From Guillardia theta CCMP2712 (lineage: Eukaryota; Cryptophyceae; Pyrenomonadales; Geminigeraceae), in contig NW_005434646.1 in NCBI RefSeq assembly GCF_000315625.1, forward strand, positions 614,212-678,211: DNA of 64,000 nucleotides. The letters run 5' to 3'. Both the position numbers and the translations under genes were made by a program. Positions 21,370-32,170 of the stretch are shown here, one piece after another. Positions within the stretch are counted from its first letter, which is position 1. Each line of letters begins with the position of its first letter. Below the pieces are notes generated by a model that saw only the letters and a list, made by a program, of their open reading frames with translations, was not told where the DNA came from and ran no database searches.

Positions 21370-24228
21370 TCAAGTTTGTCTTGTAATCTTGAACGACAAG
21401 TAGCTCCCTTGCAAACTTGCCTGAACTTTTAACCTTTCGCGATTCTGCACCTGAACTCCTTCCTTGAAGATCCATGCAGCCTGTCATCGCACTTATCTCC
21501 CCCCCTCGTCTCCTCGGACGTCTCTCACCTGCCGCCAGTGGGGCGGATGAGCGTCGGAGTCGAACACCGGAGCTTGCTGTAGGTGTCCAGCTGGGGAACT
21601 CATGGGGCGGGATCGGTCATAGGTCTCGAGGGTGACATCCCCCATTCTCAGCTCAAACCAAAAGACGATCCCGTCGATCCTGCCGTCCTGCCTGCCACGT
21701 CACCCTAGGGGATGGGACTCAACGTGCTACGCACCGTCATCGCCTCCACCACAACTTCATCCGTCTGCTGGTGTTGAAGGGAAGCGAGGTCCACGTTGAG
21801 AAGCTTCGATTCTCCTGTGATCTGCTGGCAGCGCAAACATCGCAGGTCAACGCTCATCAGCGTCCGGACGCTGAACGTGTCCAGCAGAGAGACGTCCGGG
21901 CCGTGCTGCGCAGCCTTGTTCACTCGGTTGTCCTGGACCATCTGGTCGGACTGCAAGCAGACGAAGCGGAGGCAGAAGCTGCTGGGGAAGATAAGACCCT
22001 TGTCTTGCGTCAGAAACCATTCCTTGGCTAGCCTCACGTCCTCTAGGATCCCCTGCGTCAACATCCCGCCCGGATCGATCAGTTCCAGCACGATTATGTG
22101 AAAAGATTTTTGAGGTCCCTTGAGTTTGTTCTTCTCGTCTGTTGAGGGAGACGCTTCGCTCTCCTTCTCTCTTGTCTTGGGATCCTTTGTCGACTTCTTT
22201 CCCTTCGCTGCACTCCACATGAATGAAGATTTCGAGCTCTTCTTGGTACTTGGAGGAGGCTGAGCTTGCTGGGGGTCCTCCCTGAAGGGACTGGCTTTGT
22301 TCATCGCCAGCCTGACAAGCTTCTCATGCAAGGAGTGCCCTGAGCTCCTTCGGGAGAAAGTTCTTCTTATCCCGATGCTCAGGAAATCTTCCACCAGGGG
22401 ATCGAAGATCTGAAGGAGCCGGTCAGTAAGCCCTCACCTCTCGTGCAGTCGATACCTCCACGATCTTGTCAAAATGATTGTCGTTGATGATCTCCATCAG
22501 CGCCTGCGTCTCATCCGGAGGATCCATGATCAGCACCTTGTCGGCTCCGCATCTCGCAGCCAACAACCCGCACAAACTCCAGCCATGGCTCAGGTCCAGC
22601 ACGTGCAACGGTGTGCCGGGACAGGCCATCCTCAGCGATCTCATGGCACGCTTGAGCGCTTCCTCGTAGGCCTCGTTCTTGTGCTTGTCATTCAGGACGC
22701 TGATGACCCTCTCCCCAACTTTGATCACTTGGTTCCCGTCCTCGTCCTCCCCTGCCGTCCCCACCCAGCTCGTCATGTCCGACTTCCTCAGTCTCCAGTG
22801 GAGGTTCTTGGCGCTGCAAGAGACCAGCACATCAACCTCGTCTCCACCTTCCACCTGGAAATTGTTGTCGGGGATGAAGACGGCCTGCTCCCAGCACGTG
22901 GTCAGGTGCATCCCCTGCGGTAGCGACGACCATGATGGCGAAGTGGAGAACCCTCCTTCACTGTCAAGCCAGAGGTGGTACCACATGACCAACGCGTCCA
23001 CCCTCCCGCCCTGCGTGACTCTCACACGGTGCTGCCGCGTCGATGCCATGCCGCCAAGACTCATGTCGAAAGGAACGGTGAGAGCGAGGAAAGGGTCGCA
23101 CAGAGGAGAGTGTCCGCTCTCCGTCAAGTACTCGCAGAGGTAGGGGTCTTGCGGGATGAAGACGTTGTCGCTGCACATCTTGAGCCCGCAGTGAGCTTCA
23201 GCGTTCATCCTTCCTTGCGACCGCAAGATCGGAGAGCACACGAGCATGCAGTACACGTCAGCACGGCTCGGGATCATCTGACCTCTGTGCGCGAGCAGCC
23301 GGCTTTGAGCGCTCGACAGGGACGGGAGCATCCCCTCCCCCAGCAGCCCGCAGTCAGCCGTCTCAGTCACGACGACGTCGACTTTGGAAGGGATGGAACA
23401 CGTCAAGTGTTCTCCCTCCCTCCCGTCGTCGATCACGATGTCGTCCGAGTGGCACGCGAGCACTCGAACTCTCTCCCGCAGTCCGTTCGCCTCCAGTACC
23501 CTCCCTGCCAGATCAGCGATTGGCTCCGACAGCTCACATCCCCACACCGTCACGCCCGGCCGTGCTTGTGCAGCGTACATGGCAAGCAGCCCAGTCCCGC
23601 AGCCGATGTCCAGCACCTTGGGCTGATCTCCTGACCTCGCAACTGCACGTGCGATTGCGTCAGCGTAGCACTGGTTGCGGACCGGGTCGTTGATCATCCG
23701 GTAGTGCCAGCGGTTGATAGCCCTTCCATTGAGCAGGTCGAGGCTTTCCTGGGCGACGATGTAGTCATCATCCATGGAGAGCACCCTCCGCCAGCAGTCA
23801 GCAGCGACAACCTCCTTGCCCGACAGGAAGCTCAGCCTCCCCAGCTCCGTGAGGAGGTGAAGGTTGCGAGGGAACACGGAGCAAGCAAGGCGGTGCATGC
23901 TGATCGCAGTCTCGATGTCGCCCTGATCCATGAGCTCGCTGGAATGGGAGGCGAGCGCTTTCAGAAACTCGTCGACGAAGTGCTCAGCTATGGACGGCTG
24001 CACCTTGAACGACATGAGGTACGCATGCACCGCCTGCTGGAGCTTGCCGCTGAGCTGCAGCATCAGCGCTTGTTTGAGCAGAGTCTCGACTCTCGGATTC
24101 AGCTGCAGCTCTGCTCTGAGAGATTCGCTTTCTTCCGCGACCTCCATCTCCTCACCCTCCTCCATCTCCTCGTCCTCATCTTCTTCACTCTGCATCTCCT
24201 CGTCCTCCTCCTCGTCGTCTGAGTGCAT
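21370..24228 (-). CDS. PRMT9: Protein arginine methyltransferase PRMT9-like (TPR plus two methyltransferase domains)
   Basis: The model is 905 aa in four exons: 24228-22456, 22409-21735, 21687-21529 and 21480-21370. The introns of 46-48 nt are all phase 0. Residues 1-45 are extremely acidic (Asp/Glu runs), then TPR-like helices (KLQQAVHAYLMSF; FPRNLHLLTELGRL) lead into RWHYRMINDPVRNQCY. Methyltransferase domain 1 has motif I VLDIGCGTGLLAMYAA and the double-E loop VTETADCGLLGEGM, then the beta-barrel with STSPSWSS and CWEQAVF. The second domain is degenerate (VLDLSHGWSLCGLLAA; VLELIDPGGMLTQG). It ends HWRQAAWIF..ITRQT, like PRMT9 (HWKQAAV..VKQ). PRMT9 makes symmetric dimethylarginine, notably on SF3B2 in animals. 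It was preferred over PRMT7 because of the N-terminal TPRs and these motifs. The first intron ends just before IFDPLVEDFLSIG. Confidence 0.9.
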
Positions 24229-24269
24229 ACTGGATCAGTGTTCTCCAAATGATTACCTATGACAAGTGT

Positions 24270-24402
24270 CAGCCTCGCTCCCTCGCTCCCTCGCTCCCTC
24301 GCTCCCTCGCTCCCTCGCTCCCTCGCTCCCTCGCTCCCTCGCTCCCTCGCTCCCTCGCTCCCTCGCTCCCTCGCTCCCTCGCTCCCTCGCTCCCTCGCTC
24401 TC
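24270..24402. repeat. 8-bp tandem array (CTCCCTCG)
   Basis: About 16 nearly perfect copies of CTCCCTCG. One strand could be read as repeated SLAPSLPR, but it has no start context or splice support, so it is treated as a satellite in the PRMT9/RsmE promoter. Confidence 0.95.
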
Positions 24403-24610
24403 TTGCTCTCATCTCACAACCTTATCCTCTCGCTGCTTCCCCTCGTCTCATCCTCCCGCTCCCTCAGGCTCGCCCATTGCCACCATTTTCCATCTTCATT
24501 TAGACACCTGCCGGGTCCGCCCAGTAAAGAAGCGTCTCCCCGTGGTTGAACAGTGAAGCCAACCTGCGAGACGGAGGGAGAGAACAAGAGACGAGGAGAG
24601 AACTACAAGT

Positions 24611-24708
24611 AGTCAGTCAGTCAGTCAGTCAGTCAGTCAGTCAGTCAGTCAGTCAGTCAGTCAGTCAGTCAGTCAGTCAGTCAGTCAGTCAATCAGTCAG
24701 TCAGTCAG
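24611..24708. repeat. Tetranucleotide array (CAGT/GTCA)
   Basis: About 24 copies of GTCA with one variant (AATC), ending about 45 bp before the RsmE start codon. Confidence 0.95.
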
Positions 24709-24754
24709 CAAGAAGCAAGAGTTAGTTGGTTCCACAGTCCTGATCCTACCAGGG

Positions 24755-26085
24755 ATGAACAGGCAACGGGGTCTTGTTCTGGGGATCACTTCGGTCATGA
24801 ACTCGATGGCGTGCATGGCAAGGGATCCCTGCTTCTCCTACCTCCATTCAGGACGACCTCCATTCGGCGCAAGGCTTCCTGTCTCGACCAAATCTCAGCG
24901 CCAGCTTGCAGCGAGAGCGAAGATCGTGAGTCAAGCGCGAGATCGTGGGCAGGAGGGGACGGGCAGGAGGGACATCCGGGTCTTTGTGGGAGGACAACAG
25001 CTCTTGCACGGATCGACGGTAAACTTTGAGTCGTCGCAGAGCCACTACCTCGACAAAGTGATGCGCGTCATGGAAGGAAGTCACGTCAAAGTCTTCAACG
25101 GCTGCGATGGGGAGTGGTGGTGCCGGATGGATCACTTTGACAAGAAGGGAGCTCGCGGTTCTGTCCCCTCCCTTGCCCTCGGCCGTGCCTGACCCTCCTA
25201 CCTAGGAACCGTCACCGAGCAGAGGCACACGTTCTCAGCAGGAAGCGACGTGTGGCTACTCTTTGCCCCTGTCAAGGGCGACGCCACGGAGGCCATCGTG
25301 CAGAAGGTGCTCGAGGTTGCTGCTTCCTCTTGCTCTGACGTTGCTGGCGGTTCAGGCAACAGAACTGGGTGTGCGGGGCATCCTGCCCGTCTCTACGCAG
25401 GCATGCTTGCCACTCCTGCGCTGATTCCTGTGACAAGGTCTTTGATAGAGGACTATCGTCAAGTCGATCAAGCACGAGAGGCTTCAGTCGATTGCTGTGA
25501 TCAACTCCTGCCTTCATGCGCAGGACATTTGACGAGCCTGTCCCAGGTGGAGGCATCTGAGCAATGTGAACGACTGGATGTACCAGACCTTGTTCCCTTG
25601 CAGCCCCTGAACAAGCTGCTGCTCAAGTGACTTCAGGGACCTAAGCGTGTAGTCACTGATTCTTCCCTTCCAGCTGGCCATCAGACCGCAAACTTGTGGT
25701 CTGTGACGAAACTCGCGTCGGAGAGCGCGGCACTTGGGATACTCTGCGAGCGTTGCAAGGTGAAGCGAGGTTCGCTATGTTGGTGGGGCCTGAGGTAAGG
25801 AGGACAAACTCTTGCTTTCCTCATGCGCCTGTGCAGGGTGGTTGGTCAGACGATGAGTTGTCCGGATTTGCAGAGCATCAGGCGGTAGCGCTGCAGCGTT
25901 AGCGGGGGAGGGGCAACTGACTCGGGCCCGGCCTTCAGGTCAAGATCGGTCTGGGCCCAAGAATACTGAGAGCAGATACGGCAGCCATCGCAGCCTTGAC
26001 GCTGTTTCAAGTAAGACCCTGGGGTATGCTGCTGACTCGCGAGTTGGTGATTTGTTCTCAGGCGTGCCTGGGAGACTGGAAGTGA
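24755..26085 (+). CDS. rsmE: RsmE-type 16S rRNA m3U1498 methyltransferase (organellar)
   Basis: The model is 313 aa in nine exons: 24755-25157, 25206-25306, 25356-25400, 25449-25496, 25547-25626, 25674-25794, 25837-25884, 25939-26010 and 26062-26085. All phases agree. The N-terminal 80 residues look like a targeting extension. The PUA-like part follows (HYLDKVMRVMEGSHVKVFNG), then the SPOUT domain: VQKATELGVRGILPVST, RTIVKSIKHERLQSIAVEAS, EQCERLDVP, the SAM-knot motif MLVGPEGGWSDDEL and IGLGPRILRADTAAIAAL. In bacteria RsmE methylates N3 of U1498 in the decoding centre. Here a plastid or mitochondrial ribosome is the likely target. The third intron (25401-25448) must be GC-AG, because only that choice rebuilds the conserved VSTQ/RTIVK block in frame. 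Confidence 0.9.
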
Positions 26086-26642
26086 CGTAGACCTATCATA
26101 GTGTAGCATATATCAGCCCGGCACATAACTACCCTGAGTGTCCACAATGCTCATAGCCCTTCATCATTAAGTTACGGGTTGTGCCTCAAGACGACGTCAC
26201 TGACATCACTGTTTGGGGATGCGCCTAACTTAAACGATACATGTCCAATCAGCTGGTGATTCTCAGTCCTCGTGAGCACTGAAACCACACCCTAGCCCTG
26301 GAGCCGCGACTCGCTAAGACCTAGTAGGGGACGATCTTGGGAGCCGCGAGACGCAGGGCTCAGCACCGTCCGAATGTCCGACAGAGCTCCTGCACAAGGC
26401 TATGTCAAGTAGTTGGGGACTTTGTAGTCAGAGTAACAGTGTCAGACAGGTAAGGGATAACAGCATCTATCACAACTCATGTCACTTACTTACGCTACCG
26501 TACAGTACACGTCTCTACTTCTCAGGACTTCACTACTACACTCTAGCTAGCCTACTACACTCTACACACCGTCGGCAGCACCGTCGGGCCATGAAAGTGA
26601 AAAGGCTTTGAATGATAGAGGTAGTCAAGTCCTTACGTGCCC
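26086..26642. other. Intergenic region
   Basis: Unique sequence with no supported exon, repeat or RNA gene. It should contain the RsmE 3' end and the FHA-gene promoter. Confidence 0.4.
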
Positions 26643-28811
26643 ATGGCATCCGTAGCGTGGGATGACGCCATGGGAGGGCAGCGTGTGGAGCTTGTCGATC
26701 TAGAGAACGAGCGATGGTACCATCTCCTCTCGTTGCATGTTATTTTGGTCCTCAGAGCATGGACGATGCTTTCCCGCAAACTGAACGACTGTCCATTGTT
26801 AGGAATGGATTGAAGGGAAGGGTTCTGTGCAGAAAAGGAGCGAAGCATGCTGAAGACGAGCGGCTTCTCATCCTACTCGACAACGGCCAAGAAGGTATCC
26901 TTCTTCTTCTCCTCCTTCTCCTCCTCCTTCCCCTCCTCCTCCTCCTCCTCCTCCTCCTCGTTCTCCTCCTCTCTCTCTCTATTTCTTACTGCACGTGGAA
27001 GCCTTTGTGAAGAGAAGCAAGCTCAAGAACCTGATGCCCGAGAGAGTTGTCATCCGCAGCTTCAAGGGGGAGGGCGTCTCGATGGCAGCCGGCGATTCGA
27101 TATCCTCCGCCAAGACCAGGACTGATGTCAAAACAGAAAAGTCTCAGTCGACAACAGAGAATATCATGAGCTTCGAGGGAATGCCCACTGTTTGCATGAG
27201 CGAAGCTGCTGTCAAGTCGTTTGTTGAAAGAACACGACACAGTCTGTACGGCTTGCAGGATGCTTCGGGAAATGTTTGGGTTATGGACACAAAGCAAGAC
27301 GTCCTGATTGGGTAGCTTGGCACAATGTTTTCCCTTCCTGGTGATACCAGCCTTGTTAGGCGCTCGGCGAACTGCGGGCTAGTCCTGAATGAGAAAGAGA
27401 GCAGGTCGGTATCGGGGTATCACTGCATCATACGGTACGACAAGAAGTCCGACGTCTTCAGGTTCAAAGATATCAGCTCCAAGGGATCCAAAATCAACAC
27501 TGTCGAAATACACTGGAGGCAAGTGACACTCAGCGTCGGGGATCTGATCCAGATCGGGGGAGACAAGACTGGGGTTTCATTCGTTTTCAAGCTGTTCTCT
27601 GCTGAAGATCAAAGCATCAAGAAGGTAACCGTTGTCGTTCCCCTGCTACTGTTCGTCTTGTTTGATACCCATGTCCCGCCAGCTGATGGGAGATAGGACT
27701 GATCACCAGGCGAGGCAGGTTGGCAATTAAGTTAAACCTTTGACTCTGTTCTCGTTGGCCGTGTAGACTGGATTCTTGTCTTCTGCTCTCCAGCTGGATG
27801 ACTTTATTGGCCTCAGGTAAAATCTCAGGACCTTGCAAGCCAGCAGCAACACCGTCATTTAAGGTACCCTGAGAAAGCAACAGTCTGTTTGAGCCTGAAT
27901 CCTTTTTCCTGACCGCAGAGGCGCGGAAGAAAATGCTCTGGTGCTCTATGAAGGGAGCGGCCCTGTAAGGCGGAGGTACCACACTCTTCATCAGAGTTCA
28001 TCGGACGTAAGGTCAACAAGTCTTTCCGACGGCAGCGACTCCTCGTCTCCTTCGTTCAGCAGCCACAGCAGCCTCATGCTGTCTGACCGCCGACGGTCTG
28101 ATGGCCCTCCTGCGCACAGGAAGCAGCGCGATGAGAAATCGTCAGATGACTCGTGGAGCGAGTGGTCCTCAGCAGCAGACGAACAACCCTTCCTTCGTCC
28201 TTCGACCCAGCCCAGCAGAGCCCGGCGAGCTGCCCCAACAGAGACTGCGCTTGTCCGTCGGGGAGCAGAGGCAGGGAGGCTGGTGGTAGGACCCAGCCTG
28301 CCAAGAGCTGAACATAGAAGTCATTCAAGGGACGCCCCAGCTAGACATCGATCAGCAGGTTACTCGCGAGTCACATCATCGCGTCAGGACGCGGCAAGGA
28401 GCAAGTCGGGGAATCCCCGTCAGCCGCTTTTACCCCATGCGAGACAAGCAGAGGCAAACGGCTTTAAGCTCAACTTGGAAAAAATCCAGACAGGTGGGAA
28501 GAGTGCTGAAACGGCTTTTCGCGAAGATCTTTCTGAGCTCTACAGATACAAGAAGCATGAAAAGGCAGAAGCTCAGAAGAGGATCAAAGACATGGAAGAT
28601 CTGAAGGAGATCTCGCAAAAGTGCAAAGATACGATCGATGCATATGATGTAAGCTTCTTGCGAAAGATCAATCTTGAGAAAGTGACTTAGAGCGCAGCAA
28701 AGGATCGCTCTAGGTAAGGAGCTTGCGAAGAAGTACGGCAATACAGTGTCTAATCCGGCATCTCTCCTCCTTCAAGAGCTCAGGTATGTGCAACATGGTC
28801 AAATGAATTGA
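26643..28811 (+). CDS. FHA-domain protein with disordered and coiled-coil C-terminus
   Basis: The start ATG at 26643 opens MASVAWDDAMGGQRVELVDL. A basic N-terminal region follows, then DVLIG/LVRRSANCGLVLNE, YHCIIRYDKK and KGSKIN..LSVGDLIQIGG, i.e. the FHA fold with its phosphothreonine-binding arginine and loop residues. The FHA core is completed only across the 39-nt intron 27312-27350. Two micro-exons, 27683-27718 (12 codons) and 27794-27816 (23 nt), join KK to LMGDRTDHQARQ, LDDFIGLR and GAEENALVLYEG in perfect phase. From about 27960 the protein is Ser/Arg/Pro-rich and disordered, then a coiled coil (ELYRYKKHEKAEAQKRIKDM). The last intron (28650-28698) leads to QRIALGKELAKKYGNT and a stop at 28809-28811. 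FHA domains read phospho-Thr, often in DNA-damage or kinase signalling. The partner is unknown. The first splice (about 26712-26752) is uncertain. Confidence 0.75.
26896..27002 (+). other. Pyrimidine-tract intron of the FHA gene
   Basis: A 107-nt intron almost wholly made of CTT/CTC runs (26903-26982) between NGQE and AFVKRSK. Its frame reads through as poly-Leu/Ser, which is why long spurious ORFs appear there. Confidence 0.6.
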
Positions 28812-30060
28812 TCTGAATAGCTATTCGTTATCAGAGCAAAGAAACATTGAATAGTGGTAAAGCCACAAGCTCGCTTTCGTTGCATACTCAGCGTCGAGGA
28901 GCAAAATACAGCTTATGACGATAGTTGGATATGAACTCTTTTCATGTCATTACTCTCAGGACACCGCATTCATTCCTTAACAGCCACATGGCAGGACCTA
29001 TGCGCATGCACATATTTTCGCAGTGATGCTATAACATCATCAAGATTTATCGCAGCTTTCCCTCAGGATCACGGAGTGGGTTTGGCATGGTCTTGGCATG
29101 CTCCTTCCACTCAGGAGTAGATGAGGGGCCGGGGGGTTCTGTAAAGCATGTGAGCTATAAGCAAAGCGACAGCATCTCAAGCCTACTTCGAATGCTTACA
29201 ACGGAGGCGTAGCCAAGACCAGAGCACACCGCTACACCGACTACGGCTTGAACCCAAATTGGGCCTGTGGCAAAGGATCAGATAACAATGCTAATGCCTA
29301 AGAGGGGCATCCCATAGTTCACAAAAAAACTGAAACATACTATCTAAACAGATTGATTGCTAAAGAGGCTTGACCACTGCAACACACACAAGCAAAAAAC
29401 AGACGAAGCAGTGTTTTTACACTAGGAAGCAGACGTGTAAGCAGAGGTGTATCGCGCAGGGTACAATACAATGACATCAAGGAAAACACCGAAAGATATT
29501 TGAAAGACAGATAAAGACTTTCTCGTACCGATTTACGAGATATGTTTGCAAACACAACTCAAGGATAATATTGGAACATAGTCAAGCAGGAAAGGAGTCG
29601 GAAGTGGAAAACAGAACAGCAAATGCAAGTAGAGCATTAAGACATCATAGCAGTCTACGCGTGCGAGAGCCGAACCCATCCCAAGAGGATGAAAATTGAG
29701 AGTGCTCTCAAGAGGAAGGAAGCAGCGCCATGCTCACCGAGCTTATTCATTGCATGTGAAAGCGCCATTGCGACGGCGAGGCTGCAGTACTTTTAAAACA
29801 GAACCTCCAAGTGTTTTATGCATTATTATTTGTACCTTATTCATATAAACTTCTAAAATTGTAGAAACCTTGCTTTGTAATTATACAATCTGTACAGAAG
29901 GAATTTATCAAAGACGCAACATATAATCGTTTAGTGTAGAAAAACGTATCATTTTTGGGTACTGAAACTTTCAATCATATATTTTTTTTTGTATGAAAAC
30001 GAATTGAGTTCTGTAGTGTTTGTATTGTTCCTCTCAGTATTTATATTATTATAGCTCAAC
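28812..30060. other. Gene-free stretch, AT-rich toward its end
   Basis: No exon-like sequence was found on either strand. About 29780-30060 is clearly AT-rich. A C/G-poor region with scattered poly-A runs separates the FHA gene from the GC-rich element. Confidence 0.4.
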
Positions 30061-30720
30061 AGCTCCAGCCTCTGCGGCCCTCCAAGCTGGGTGGGTTGAC
30101 TAAAAATCCGTGTCAGGCCGCAGGTCACTGAGGCCGTCAGGCCGTGCGGCACTCAGGCCAGCGGCGGCACCGGCCGGGCCCGGTCACGACCGCAGAGTCA
30201 CGGCGGGTTCGGGCCGCGCGGCTGCCGGCTCAGTGACTCAGTGACCGGCGTACGGTACCGTAGTACCGTACGTGGTCTTAAGTTACTCAAAGGTCTGCCG
30301 GGCCGCCCAGGCGGCCCGGCGGCCCGGCGTCACGGCCGTGGCCGCCGCCGTGGCCGCCGCCGCCGTGGCCGCCGCCGCCGATTGAATGATCCGATGATCG
30401 GATTGGACGCCGATCCCGTTTCGAACTTGAGTTCATCGGGAGCCTATCGGTCCGACCGTACGCTTCGCCCGACCGGTCATCGGACTGAGACTGAGACGGT
30501 CAGTCACCGTACGGCCGGGCGTGGCCCGGCCAGTACGGTACGAGTACTTGAACTTGGGGCCAAAGCCTCGGCCCGGCGCGCCGCGCCGGGCCGGGGCCCG
30601 CGGGAGGCCTCCGAGTATGGCAGCCTGCCGCGTGCCACAGCTGAGTCAGAGACTAGTGAAGCGGCTACTCGGACGGTCGCGGCCATGACGAAGAAGAAGT
30701 TCTGACCGTCGGACTGTCAT
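30060..30720. repeat. GC-rich dispersed element rich in palindromes
   Basis: About 650 bp of very GC-rich, CpG-rich sequence. Small perfect palindromes include GTACGGTACCGTAGTACCGTAC (about 30250-30271, near-palindrome) and CCCGGCGCGCCGCGCCGGG (about 30571-30590). A GCCGCCGCCGTGG minisatellite lies at 30335-30382. It contains CTTAAGTTACTCAAAGG (30276-), related in inverse orientation to the TTAACTTTGAGTAAAG motif of the foldback. Similar blocks lie at 2.3, 19.4-20.1 and 35.4 kb. The 154-codon open frame inside is not credible as a protein. Confidence 0.65.
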
Positions 30721-32170
30721 CAACGGTTGCCGTCAGGCTGGCGAAGGGGACCGAACTTCCGCGAAGACGACCAGACAGTCTATTTTGGTATACAAATTGA
30801 CGAAACGATGTCTTTTCGCTGCCACAAGTAGCTTTAAGAAGGCACCCAGTCACGAAATCTCGTTACACCATAACGGTCAAGCGTCGGAAATCCTGTCAGC
30901 TGGAATCTTAAAGCGATGTCATCGAACTCGAAACGTTGCAATCACCCCTCACGAGCTTCGAGCTTTGTCTGAAAACTACTATATTCGCAATAAAGGAGTT
31001 TGTTGGTCACGCACGCAGGAGGCATCGGTTGGGATAAGTCTCTCAGCTTTCCATGATAGAGCGTTGAGATAAGGGATCGCTTCGGATGACTTCTTCCCTC
31101 ATTTCTTCCTCCATGGGCACCCACCCTTTTGTTGAATCTGACAAAAGGGGTAGCTCTCGGTCAGCGGAATACACGTTGACCTTTGTATCCATATTACTAC
31201 ACGTGTAATCATTGCACTCAATCCCCGCTTACAGGGCAGGATCGACCAGTCGGGGTGGGGTAGAGAAAAAGCCGCATACAAGGGGGCTCTGGCCCTCAGA
31301 AAGGAGGGAGGACCACCGTGGTACCAGTCAAAGGTACATTCTTTTTAAGAATACCAGGGGTGGGTAGCTGGGGGTCATGTCATCAATGTATTTTTGTGTA
31401 CTTTTTGGTTAGAGCTGGGCAGGCTCATCCAGAAGGGGTAGAGATGGGGTGGGGGTGATGAAGAAGGTGGTGTATGGAGAAAATTACATGGGAGAATGGG
31501 GTACATTTGATGAATTAGGGAGGGGTGTACGTGTAAAGTGCTTTTGCTGTAGGAGACTGGATTGACAAGGGGTGGGTTGGGTGTAGGTAGAGATACTTGC
31601 AAAACCATGATTCAAGGGGTGGGGTACGTGACATGTCATCAGCTGCCAGGTATGGAATCCGCTCAAAAAAGGGGTGCCCGACGTACCCCACCCCCTACAA
31701 CATAGCACATTTCTATATTCTGGAACCGGTATTTTGTAGTTTAACACCGGTGGTTTAGAGACTCTTGAACAACTGGACCCCCCACCCCTCGAAGATCTGA
31801 CCCCCTGTCAGGATCCTGCTTGCCCTTCTCTTCCCGGAGATCACCTCACCCCCTTGCCCATCCCCCCACTCTCCCCCATCCTTTCCCGTTTACTCCTCCC
31901 TTTCATCGCAACCTCAACGTTCTATCCCTTGCCTGTTCTGGCCCCCTTCTTTCCTCTCATATCCTGCTCATTTGCCCGGTTTCTCGATCTGCCCCCTTGC
32001 CAGCCATCCGCTTCGTGCACCCTCATACGTTGTCCTGCCCCTGCTCTTTGTGAATCTTTGTGCGTTCGATTTGATTCCTAGGATCATCTCCATTCATACT
32101 CTCAAGTCTAGTATAGTGTTTCTTCCTTGACCACCGAGGGAACTTGGCCTTCTGGCCGCTGCGATTTATC
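30720..32170. other. Intergenic region with G-rich strand-asymmetric tracts (31350-31700)
   Basis: 31350-31700 carries about ten blocks such as GGGGTGGG, GGGGTAGAG and AGGGGTG on the + strand. 31780-32060 is C/T-rich. An open frame at 30785-31072 has no recognisable similarity or splice context and is not called. The last 100 bp should hold the promoter of the first kinase gene. Confidence 0.4.

Larger units (their letters stand above)
24229..24754. other. Divergent PRMT9/RsmE promoter region with two satellite arrays
   Basis: This 526-bp space between two divergent start codons is largely occupied by the 8-bp and 4-bp tandem arrays listed separately. About 200 bp of unique sequence remains at 24403-24610. 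No TATA box is obvious. Confidence 0.6.

Noticed and set aside
22975-24222. Long plus-strand ORFs opposite PRMT9
   Set aside because: Antisense shadows of a 1.77-kb GC-rich exon with unmistakable PRMT9 motifs on the other strand.
21370-24228. PRMT7 as the identity of the double methyltransferase
   Set aside because: The N-terminal TPR region, VTETADCGLLGEGM and the HWRQAA..ITRQ ending fit PRMT9 better.
24270-24402. CRISPR-like array
   Set aside because: Contiguous 8-bp tandem units without spacers, in a eukaryotic genome.
24249-24556. Three overlapping ORFs rich in SLAPSLPR repeats
   Set aside because: Open in all frames only because of the 8-bp satellite. No start context, splice sites or similarity.
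30241-30705. 154-codon Arg/Gly-rich ORF
   Set aside because: Lies wholly within the GC-rich palindromic element; composition-driven.
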